NCBI GenBank assembly: GCA_946481235.1
Contig: CAMLME010000108.1
Location: 1-6,229, forward strand
Source of the DNA: an uncultured Methylobacillus sp.
GTDB taxonomy: Bacteria; Pseudomonadota; Gammaproteobacteria; Burkholderiales; Methylophilaceae
Direction of reading: 5' to 3'
DNA: 6,229 bases
The first letter of the stretch is position 1. Each line of letters begins with the position of its first letter. Under the pieces are notes generated by a model. That model worked only from the letters and a program-made list of their open reading frames with translations, was not told the origin of the DNA and searched no databases. Position numbers and translations under genes: made by a program. This document shows positions 1-5,708 of this stretch, in pieces.

Positions 1-398
1 CGCATAAAATCGGCCACGCCCCAAAGCGCGTTGCCTAGCTTGATCATTACATTCTCTTCGATCCCCAGATCGTGCATTGCACGGATCATGCAATACATCC
101 ACTGGTCGCGCTCCGACTCGCCGATGGAAAATGGCAAATGACGCGCGCGCAGAAAAGGATGACCGTAACGCTCGATATAGAGCTGAGGGCCGCCGGTCCA
201 GCCGGTGAGGAACATGAACAGCTTTTCGCGCGCTTCGGTCAGATCCTGCGCATGCATCGCACGGATGCCGGCGGCCTTGGGGTCGCTGTCCATGATGTCG
301 TAAAAGCGCTCGACCAGTTCGCGCACCTTTTCGACACCCCCCAGCAGTTCGTAAAACGTGGCCTTGCTGCTGCCAGGCTCGCCCACTTTATCCAACAT
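1..398 (-). CDS. Group II truncated haemoglobin (3' end cut by window edge)
   Basis: This is a small haem protein of the 2-on-2 globin family, group II (the class of Mycobacterium TrHbO and Bacillus YjbI). Such globins bind O2 and other diatomic ligands in the cytoplasm and are linked to O2 handling and to protection from NO, peroxide or other oxidants. I translated it by hand: 132 complete codons from the ATG at 398 to the window edge, with no stop. The group signature is clear: FY at 32-33 (Tyr B10), a GWTGGP stretch at 66-71, and RARHLPF at 84-90, with H87 as proximal F8 His. W100 lies 13 residues later, the same His-Trp spacing as F8 and G8 Trp in TrHbO. The last visible residues (LWGVADFM) match the usual C-terminus, so probably only a few residues are missing. 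The ATG lies one base after the purT stop, with AGGAG nine bases upstream inside purT, so translation is probably coupled. Family identity is secure; ligand and role are not. Confidence 0.93.
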   Translation of the reverse strand, partial: MLDKVGEPGSSKATFYELLGGVEKVRELVERFYDIMDSDPKAAGIRAMHAQDLTEAREKLFMFLTGWTGGPQLYIERYGHPFLRARHLPFSIGESERDQWMYCMIRAMHDLGIEENVMIKLGNALWGVADFM

Positions 399-399
399 A

Positions 400-1599
400 T
401 CAAACCGCTCCTGGTTTCACGCGGCTAGCCGCCAGTTTTGCGCGCTCGCGCGCTTCATCGGTATCCTTGCCGGTCGCCAGCGCTACGCCCATGCGGCGGC
501 GCTCAAAGGATTCCGGCTTACCAAACAGGCGCAGGTCGGATTCCGGCACAGCCAACGCCTCCGACACGCCTTCAAAGGCCAGGTTCTTGCTGTCTACACC
601 ACCATAGATCACCGCGCTGGCAGCCGGTGCACGCAGACTGACATTCACCGGCAGGCCAAGGATTGCGCGGGCGTGCAGTTCGAATTCGGAAAAACGCTGG
701 CTCGCCATGGTGACCATGCCCGTGTCATGCGGGCGCGGGCTGACTTCGGAGAACCAGACATCGTCGCCTTTCACGAACAATTCCACGCCGAACAGGCCCA
801 GCCCGCCGAGATTATCGGTGACGGCCTTGGCGATCTCTCGCGAACGTTCCAGCGCTTTGGGACTCATCGCTTGCGGTTGCCAGCTCTCCACATAATCGCC
901 CTTGACCTGCACGTGGCCGATAGGCTCGCAAAATTGGGTTTCGATTTCGCCTGCCACGTTTTTGGCACGCACTGTCAGCAGCGCAATTTCATAATCGAAG
1001 TCAATCTGCCCTTCGACGATGACCTTGCCCTGATCCACTCGCCCGCCCTTGGCAGCGTAATCCCAGGCGGCGGCCACCTGTTCGGGGCCGGTGATGCGCG
1101 ATTGGCCTTTGCCGGAAGACGACATCACGGGCTTGATGAAACACGGGTAGCCAATCCCGCCGTCAATCGCAGCTTGCATTTCGGCAAGACTGGAAGCGAA
1201 GGCGTAAGGCGATGCAGGCAGTTTGAGTTCTTCTGCGGCAAGGCGGCGAATGCCCTCGCGATTCATGGTGAGCTGCACGGCACGGGGCGTAGGAATGACG
1301 CGTGACAGGCCCGCGGCTTCGATTTCTGCGAGCGTATCGACGGCGATAGCTTCGATTTCCGGAACGATGAGGTGGGGCTTTTCTCTCTCGACAAGCGCGC
1401 GCAGCGCCTTGCCATCGGTCATGTCCACGACATGCGCACGATGTGCTACCTGATGACCAGGTGCATTCGCGTAACGGTCGACTGCGATCACCTCGACCCC
1501 CAGGCGTTGCAAGGCGATGATGACCTCCTTGCCCAACTCGCCGCTGCCGAGCAGCATGACGCGTGTGGCCGAAGGACTAAGAGGGGTGCCGATTTTCAT
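400..1599 (-). CDS. purT: Formate-dependent phosphoribosylglycinamide formyltransferase (GAR transformylase 2)
   Basis: PurT makes formyl-GAR from GAR, formate and ATP in the third step of cytoplasmic de novo purine synthesis. It is the folate-independent alternative to PurN. The 399-residue length is close to that of E. coli PurT (about 392). Features in order: N-terminal GSGELGKE at 18-25, the glycine-rich opening of the pre-ATP-grasp domain; PEIEAI at 80-85; the ATP-grasp core with [11 protein letters not shown] at 155-165, K156 being the nucleotide-contacting lysine; and acidic E272 and E284 (FGVE and [11 protein letters not shown]), twelve apart as in the Mg-binding glutamate pair of E. 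coli PurT. The ATG at 1599 has GGAG six bases upstream, and the protein starts at the expected place. The stop is one base before the haemoglobin start, so the two form an operon. The gene lies 54 bp after the response regulator and may have its own promoter in that gap. It appears intact, with all key residues present. Confidence 0.97.
   Translation of the reverse strand: MKIGTPLSPSATRVMLLGSGELGKEVIIALQRLGVEVIAVDRYANAPGHQVAHRAHVVDMTDGKALRALVEREKPHLIVPEIEAIAVDTLAEIEAAGLSRVIPTPRAVQLTMNREGIRRLAAEELKLPASPYAFASSLAEMQAAIDGGIGYPCFIKPVMSSSGKGQSRITGPEQVAAAWDYAAKGGRVDQGKVIVEGQIDFDYEIALLTVRAKNVAGEIETQFCEPIGHVQVKGDYVESWQPQAMSPKALERSREIAKAVTDNLGGLGLFGVELFVKGDDVWFSEVSPRPHDTGMVTMASQRFSEFELHARAILGLPVNVSLRAPAASAVIYGGVDSKNLAFEGVSEALAVPESDLRLFGKPESFERRRMGVALATGKDTDEARERAKLAASRVKPGAV
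408..412 (-). promoter_or_regulatory. Shine-Dalgarno for the truncated haemoglobin, inside purT
   Basis: The minus strand reads AGGAG, then nine bases, then ATG at 398-396. The motif lies within the last codons of purT, and the purT TGA (402-400) falls in the spacer. This fixes the haemoglobin start and implies that ribosomes finishing purT help to load it. Confidence 0.7.
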
Positions 1600-1629
1600 G
1601 GAAGACTCCGCAGCAGAAAGGATGGCACG

Positions 1630-1638
1630 ATTTTACCA
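1630..1638 (-). promoter_or_regulatory. Possible extended -10 promoter for purT
   Basis: The 54-bp gap between the regulator stop (1654) and the purT start (1599) contains TGGTAAAAT on the minus strand, which fits the extended -10 pattern TGnTAnnnT. Transcription would start near 1623, giving a leader of about 24 bases. No good -35 hexamer is seen 16-18 bases upstream, which is tolerable for an extended -10. It would give purT and the haemoglobin expression independent of the receptor operon. The gap shows no convincing terminator, so read-through is also possible. Confidence 0.3.
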
Positions 1639-1653
1639 CGCACGAGACGGTCC

Positions 1654-3078
1654 TCAGCCGTCGCGGATTCCGTGCTTTTCCATGCGATAGCGGATGGTCA
1701 TGCGGGTAATGCCAAGCAGGCGCGCGGCTTCAGAAACGTTTCCGCCCGACTGCTTCAGCGCGTTTACGATGAGCATTTTTTCCGCCTCATCAAGCGTGGT
1801 GGCCGCCGGGGATGCGGCCTTATCCTGGTTCGAAACTCCAGGTATCAATGGCAATGTGAGGTCGGCAGCGGTGATTTCATCGCCCCGGCTCAATAACACA
1901 CCGCGACTGATCTGATGTTTCAGTTCACGGACGTTGCCTGGCCAAGGATATTCAAGCATGGACTGCACGGCATCAACGGAATATTCGCGATGCGGCAAAC
2001 CATAGCGGCGTGCAGTTTGCTGGGCAAAATGCCGCGCAAGCAGCAGGACATCGTCACCGCGTTCGCGCAAAGGCGGCATTTCGAGATTCAGTACATTCAA
2101 CCGGTAATAAAGGTCGGCGCGAAAACGGCCATCCAGCACCATCTGCTGCAGATCGCGGTTGGTCGCAGCAACGAAACGGGCGGGCACCGGCCGCTCCTTG
2201 GTAGATCCAAGACGGCGCACCATGCGCCGCTCCAGCACATTAAGCAGCTTGGCCTGCAGGGTCAGCGGCAATTCGCCGATTTCGTCCATGAACAGTGTGC
2301 CGTCCTCGGCAGCTTCGATCAGCCCGCAACGCGAGCCCTGCGCACTGGTGTAAGCGCCCTTCTCATGGCCGAAGAGCTCGCTTTCGATCAGATCGGCCGG
2401 CAGCGATGCGCAGTCCACATGCACGAATGGCCGGTCGCTATTGTTGCAGGAATGATGCAGCAAGCGTGCGGCAACGTCCTTGCCGGTCCCAGTTTCGCCG
2501 GTAATAAGCACGGTCGGCGGAGCGACATCGGCTACGGAAACAAGCCTGGCGATACGTTGAATCTGGTTTTGAACGGCCTGCATGGCCGGGCTTTCGCCGA
2601 TGAACTCGACGCCTTCCGCGGCGTGGCTATCCCGCTGGCGCGAGTGGTCGAGCTGGTGTTTGAGAGTTGCGGAACGTTGGGCCTTGTCGATAGCGAGCAA
2701 AAGCTCTTCAAGATCGACAGGCTTTTTCAGGTAATCGGTAGCGCCCTGCTTCATCGCACTGACGGCATCGTTCACTTCGCCGTAGGCGGTCATCACGATC
2801 ACTGGCAATCCCCTGGCGGTCAGTTCCGCCAGAAGATCCATACCGTTGCCGTCCGGCAAGCGCATGTCCAGCAATACGATGTCGGGCATGAATTGGCGAA
2901 TCACTGCCCGGCCGCCGGCCAGGGTGTCCGCCCCTTCACATTCATAGCCTGCCTGACGCAGCCGCTTGATGACGGCGCGCGCAAACAGGGTTTCGTCTTC
3001 AATCAGCAGGACGCGCAACTTCTGGGCAGTCACCGTAGGTGTCAGTCCGGGAAAATCATCGCGCGCCTGCATCGTCAC
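1654..3078 (-). CDS. NtrC-class sigma-54-type response regulator (REC, AAA+, Fis HTH)
   Basis: This is a cytoplasmic transcription activator of the bacterial enhancer-binding protein class, controlled by phosphorylation. Domains in its 474 residues: receiver at about 21-135 with acidic pair E27-D28, phospho-acceptor D71 ([11 protein letters not shown]), T97, Y116 and K119; AAA+ domain at about 158-395 with Walker A GETGTGKD at 194-201, Walker B GTLFMDE at 260-266, an ATNRDL sensor I motif, [12 protein letters not shown] with arginine-finger candidates, and PGNVREL sensor II; Fis-type helix-turn-helix at 447-466 ([20 protein letters not shown]). The sigma-54 contact loop reads GAYTSA at 241-246 instead of GAFTGA, which is unusual. 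The start taken is GTG at 3078, three bases after the receptor stop and seven bases after a weak GGA; an ATG two codons later (3072) is also possible. The spacing implies co-transcription with the receptor. No histidine kinase is in the window, so its signal is unknown. It resembles generic NtrC/AtoC/ZraR-type regulators, and I cannot name an orthologue. Confidence 0.95.
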   Translation of the reverse strand: MTMQARDDFPGLTPTVTAQKLRVLLIEDETLFARAVIKRLRQAGYECEGADTLAGGRAVIRQFMPDIVLLDMRLPDGNGMDLLAELTARGLPVIVMTAYGEVNDAVSAMKQGATDYLKKPVDLEELLLAIDKAQRSATLKHQLDHSRQRDSHAAEGVEFIGESPAMQAVQNQIQRIARLVSVADVAPPTVLITGETGTGKDVAARLLHHSCNNSDRPFVHVDCASLPADLIESELFGHEKGAYTSAQGSRCGLIEAAEDGTLFMDEIGELPLTLQAKLLNVLERRMVRRLGSTKERPVPARFVAATNRDLQQMVLDGRFRADLYYRLNVLNLEMPPLRERGDDVLLLARHFAQQTARRYGLPHREYSVDAVQSMLEYPWPGNVRELKHQISRGVLLSRGDEITAADLTLPLIPGVSNQDKAASPAATTLDEAEKMLIVNALKQSGGNVSEAARLLGITRMTIRYRMEKHGIRDG

Positions 3079-3081
3079 ACT

Positions 3082-5511
3082 TTAGTCCAGATCGACCGTA
3101 GCGGATTTCTTCGCCGGACGACCGAACTCGTAACGGACACCGATCCAGCCAGCGCGCGGTGCACCCGGCATGATGAACAAGGATGGCTCTTCGTTGCCGG
3201 TGAAGGTGCCGGCTGTATCGAGGAAGGATTCGCCCAGCATGCCGCCTGAAGCATATTCCTTATCGAATATGTTGACGGCCTTGGCGAATACCTGCCAGCC
3301 GCTGTTGCCGAACTTGTAGCGGGTATCCAGGTTGACCACCGTGTAACCGCCCAGCTTGCCGTCGCCCTGGTAATGATCGTCATCGCCATCGTTCGAGTCG
3401 TGGTCGTTGTTTTCATTACCACGCACGTAAATATCGGAGAACATGGTGATGTTGGTGCCGATGTTCCAGTCAGGCGTTACATCGTACTGCATGCGCAGCT
3501 TGAGTTGATGGTCCGGGATATTGGCCAGACGGTCACCCTTGCGCACCTGGATCACGTCGCCATCGGAGCTCGAATTAACTTCGTTTACCAGTTCCAGATC
3601 GGTTTGGTAGGTTGCACGCACATAGCTATAGCCCGCTGCCCAGCTGAACTTGCCGAACGAACCCATCAGGCCGGTATCGATACCCATGCGGCGTGTTTTG
3701 CCCACGTTATCGAAGTAGCCCATGCCATTGGTGGCGTTGGTGGCGATAAAGTGGATGTCGTCATGATTCTCTGTGCGATAGGCTGCAGCCGTCCATTTGA
3801 CGTCCTTAACCAGATCGCCGCGAGCGCCGACTTCAAAGGTCTTGGAAACGACCTTCTTCAGGGGCGGGTCGCCAGCCATCGCATTAGGCAGCTTGCAGGG
3901 TTCGTCGGGATTGGCGCAACCCAGTTCCATCGAGGTTGGAGCACGCATGCCTTCGTTGTAAGAACCGTATACCGTCAGCGCCTTGGAAGGCGTAAAGGTT
4001 ACGCCCACTGCAGGATTGAAGCGGTTAAAGCTGTGATCGCCGGAAAGCGATTCCGGGTCGCTGGTATCGGGAGTCAGCTTGTCGCGGTTTTCCACCTTGA
4101 TATGGTTGTAACGGCCGGACAGAGTCAGGTGCCAGAAATCGTTCAAGGAAAGGGTATCGGTGGCGAACAGACCCCAACTGCGGGTCTTGCCGTGCAGATC
4201 GACCGCGCTTTCGTCGCCCTCAATATCGAGACCGTCAACACCGCGTGTTGCATTCAACAGACCGAACTCGGTGGATTGGGTGAACTTGATCTTGGAATAG
4301 TCGTAACCGGTTCCAACGGTCAACTGGTTACTTTTCCCCAGGAGCGGCTGATTGAAAGCCAGCTGCGCATTGAAGCCGTAGCCCTTTTGCTTGGTTTTGC
4401 TGCGATTGAGGGCGCCCGTACAACTGATTTCGGCATCGGTATCAGCCAGACAATCAGCAATCGCGGCATTCAGTTCGGCCGCATCGATTTCGCCATCGGT
4501 ATTGGCATCGAGATCGCCAAAGCCATTATCGTCATCATCCGCATTGAAGTCGTCGTTGCCGTCGCCGTTCAGCGTCTTTCTATCCGATTTGCGATAGTAG
4601 GCATTGGCGGACAGCATCGTATTGTCGTTAAACCAGTGGCTGCCATTCAGGTTCAGGAAGGACAGCTTGTTTTCGGTCTGGTCCGGACGGGTATTGATCG
4701 TTTCGCGATCCAGGCTGCGTACCAGCTCCTCCTGAACCAGACCGTTACCGATCATATCGTTATCGGCACCGGTATAGCTCAGTTCCAGCCGGGAGGTGTC
4801 ATTCTGCCAACCCACCTTGCCGAAAAGCTGTTTGACTTCGGTAGGCGAATAATCGCGCCAGCCGTCTTCATCGAAATAGCTGCCGGAGATGAAGTAATCG
4901 ATGGAGCCATCCTTGGAAACGCCACCGTACTCGGCCGAGCCGGTCTTGCGACCCCACGAGCCGAAGCTGGTCTCGACAGCGCCACCTTGATGGGTACGCC
5001 CATTCTTGGTGGTCACGGAAAGCGAGCCGCCCAGCGTATTCAGGCCAAACACCGGATTCGAGCCCGGAATCAGGGAGATGCCGGCAATCGCGTTGCTGGG
5101 AATCAAGTCCCAGTTCACTGCATCACCGAAAGGTTCATTGACGCGCACACCGTCCTGGAACACGGAAAGACCTTGCGGAGTGCCCAGCAGAGGCGATGCC
5201 GTAAAACCACGGAAAAGAATGTCCGGTTGATAGGGGTTGTTTTGCGTCTCGTTGACGCTCACGCCTTGCAGGTTGTTGTTCATGTAATCGGCGAGACTCA
5301 GGCTGCCCTGCTCCTGAAGCTCTTCACCCTTCACGACCTGCACGTTGGCTGGTACCTGCTCGATGGGCAGCCCGATACCCGCCAGCGGCGTGGTGCTGAT
5401 CACCTCGACGGTCTCACCTTCCACGACCTCTGCCGAAGCAATTTGCGGTGCGGCACAGATGGATGCCACCACAATGACTATCGTCCGCAGACGGAAAACT
5501 TGGTCTTGCAT
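3082..5511 (-). CDS. TonB-dependent outer-membrane receptor with Asp-rich insertions
   Basis: This is an outer-membrane active transporter powered by TonB-ExbBD, presumably importing a scarce ligand (siderophore, metal complex, cofactor or similar). The substrate cannot be told from sequence. I place the start at ATG 5511 (809 aa) because GGGGGAG lies six bases upstream and a signal peptide follows at once: a basic N-terminus, hydrophobic residues 10-21, and probable cleavage after ASA (27). An upstream in-frame start at 5589 would add 26 residues ahead of the signal peptide. A TonB-box-like ETVEVIST is at 33-40. The plug is at about 48-170, with ILFRGF, FQDGVRVNEPFGD and FGLNTLGGSLSVTTKNG; the rest is the 22-strand barrel. 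The cysteine pair in ELGCANPDEPC is familiar from proteobacterial receptors. Oddities are an Asp-rich loop with an EF-hand at 317-346, a second Asp/His-rich loop at 703-718, and a 13-residue tail beyond the YEF where most barrels end. It is probably first in an operon with the response regulator. Confidence 0.96.
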   Translation of the reverse strand: MQDQVFRLRTIVIVVASICAAPQIASAEVVEGETVEVISTTPLAGIGLPIEQVPANVQVVKGEELQEQGSLSLADYMNNNLQGVSVNETQNNPYQPDILFRGFTASPLLGTPQGLSVFQDGVRVNEPFGDAVNWDLIPSNAIAGISLIPGSNPVFGLNTLGGSLSVTTKNGRTHQGGAVETSFGSWGRKTGSAEYGGVSKDGSIDYFISGSYFDEDGWRDYSPTEVKQLFGKVGWQNDTSRLELSYTGADNDMIGNGLVQEELVRSLDRETINTRPDQTENKLSFLNLNGSHWFNDNTMLSANAYYRKSDRKTLNGDGNDDFNADDDDNGFGDLDANTDGEIDAAELNAAIADCLADTDAEISCTGALNRSKTKQKGYGFNAQLAFNQPLLGKSNQLTVGTGYDYSKIKFTQSTEFGLLNATRGVDGLDIEGDESAVDLHGKTRSWGLFATDTLSLNDFWHLTLSGRYNHIKVENRDKLTPDTSDPESLSGDHSFNRFNPAVGVTFTPSKALTVYGSYNEGMRAPTSMELGCANPDEPCKLPNAMAGDPPLKKVVSKTFEVGARGDLVKDVKWTAAAYRTENHDDIHFIATNATNGMGYFDNVGKTRRMGIDTGLMGSFGKFSWAAGYSYVRATYQTDLELVNEVNSSSDGDVIQVRKGDRLANIPDHQLKLRMQYDVTPDWNIGTNITMFSDIYVRGNENNDHDSNDGDDDHYQGDGKLGGYTVVNLDTRYKFGNSGWQVFAKAVNIFDKEYASGGMLGESFLDTAGTFTGNEEPSLFIMPGAPRAGWIGVRYEFGRPAKKSATVDLD
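3358..3405 (-). other. Asp/His-rich loop of the receptor (residues 703-718)
   Basis: This stretch encodes DHDSNDGDDDHYQGDG between two barrel strands near the C-terminus. Seven of 16 residues are Asp and two are His, in alternating D-x-D-x-N-x-G-like spacing reminiscent of thrombospondin-3-type calcium motifs. It lies between segments ending SDIYVRGNE and beginning YTVVNLDTRY, and so most likely on an extracellular loop. Cation binding is inferred from composition only. Confidence 0.5.
4474..4563 (-). other. Acidic receptor insertion with an EF-hand loop (residues 317-346)
   Basis: Thirteen of 30 residues are Asp or Glu. The last twelve (335-346) read DANTDGEIDAAE, with Asp at 1, Asn at 3, Asp at 5, Gly at 6, Glu at 7, Ile at 8, Asp at 9 and Glu at 12. 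That is the canonical EF-hand calcium loop, followed by a helix-like LNAAIADCL. The preceding residues (317-328) also place D, N, D, N, D and D at coordinating positions 1, 3, 5, 7, 9 and 12, but lack the Gly at 6 and the hydrophobic residue at 8. Cysteines at 354 and 364 could clamp the loop. The position between barrel strands suggests an extracellular loop. Confidence 0.65.
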
Positions 5512-5517
5512 GAAATA

Positions 5518-5524
5518 CTCCCCC
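5518..5524 (-). promoter_or_regulatory. Strong Shine-Dalgarno that sets the receptor start
   Basis: GGGGGAG lies six bases upstream of ATG 5511-5509 on the minus strand. This favours that ATG, which begins a signal peptide, over the in-frame start at 5589. A small perfect inverted repeat, GATTC-N3-GAATC (5525-5537), abuts it on the upstream side and could form a short hairpin near the ribosome site. Confidence 0.75.
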
Positions 5525-5540
5525 GATTCGATGAATCCGA

Positions 5541-5589
5541 TTGTTAAAAGCCTGTGACATAAACCAAGTTTCGTACCAAGACTTAACAA
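5541..5589. repeat. Inverted-repeat arms flanking the receptor promoter
   Basis: TTGTTAA at 5541-5547 and its perfect reverse complement TTAACAA at 5583-5589 are separated by 35 bases and bracket the -24/-12-like element and predicted start site. Outward or inward extension is imperfect. They could be paired operator half-sites, or chance in AT-rich DNA. Confidence 0.3.
5563..5579 (-). promoter_or_regulatory. Sigma-54-like -24/-12 promoter for the receptor-regulator operon
   Basis: The minus strand reads TTGGTACGAAACTTGGT. Against the sigma-54 consensus TGGCACG-N4-TTGCW it matches 10 of 12 defined positions, with the exact GG-N10 spacing. The deviations are T for C in the -24 block and, more seriously, G for the nearly invariant C of the -12 GC. 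Predicted initiation is near 5552, giving a leader of about 41 bases. It lies directly upstream of an operon encoding a sigma-54-class activator. I saw no better sigma-70 promoter in the region. Confidence 0.45.
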
Positions 5590-5664
5590 ATCTTTTCATC
5601 TGTTATTTTTCATATGCTTACTGAATACCATGATGTTGCCTGAGGCGAGTTTAACGCAAAACAT

Positions 5665-5700
5665 GGTTGTTTACAGCCATTGATGTGGCTACAAACAACC
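5665..5700 (-). terminator. Strong hairpin/dyad behind the permease: terminator or enhancer site
   Basis: GGTTGTTT (5665-5672) pairs with AAACAACC (5693-5700), and AGCCA (5675-5679) with TGGCT (5686-5690), around a six-base loop. On the minus strand the two bases between these arms read GU on each side and form two G-U wobbles, giving a continuous 15-bp RNA stem. On the plus strand they would be A-C mismatches, so the fold favours minus-strand transcripts. It begins eight bases after the permease stop and is followed by ATGTTTTGCG, a weak U-run. It may end permease transcription; as DNA it could also be an activator site about 130 bp upstream of the receptor's predicted start. Confidence 0.55.
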
Positions 5701-5708
5701 AGATCTCA

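Noticed and set aside
358..1305. A 315-codon plus-strand open frame opposite purT.
   Set aside because: It is a shadow of purT, with arbitrary composition rich in Arg, His and Ala and no known motifs.
1624..1638. TGGCACG on the plus strand, an exact -24 sigma-54 block.
   Set aside because: The matching -12 block is absent (TACC instead of TTGC) and it would read into the antisense of the regulator.
1646..1662. Small hairpin GACGG-N7-CCGTC at the end of the regulator gene as a terminator.
   Set aside because: The stem has only five base pairs, overlaps the regulator stop codon and lacks a following U-run on either strand.
1915..3249. A 444-codon open frame on the plus strand opposite the response regulator.
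   Set aside because: It has no recognisable domains and lies opposite a regulator with full REC, AAA+ and HTH motifs; it is an antisense shadow.
3373..5547. A 724-codon open frame on the plus strand opposite the receptor gene.
   Set aside because: It mirrors the receptor codon for codon across almost its whole length, lacks recognisable domains and a ribosome site, and is explained by the receptor rarely using codons whose complement is a stop. The minus-strand product is an unmistakable TonB receptor.
5512..5589. N-terminal extension of the receptor from an upstream in-frame start at 5589.
   Set aside because: It would put 26 residues before an ordinary signal peptide, would overlap the predicted promoter and start site, and lacks a ribosome site as good as the one before 5511.
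5414..5599. A short minus-strand open frame overlapping the receptor 5' end.
   Set aside because: It runs in another frame over the signal-peptide region, shows no domain, and the receptor frame has the convincing Shine-Dalgarno and signal peptide.
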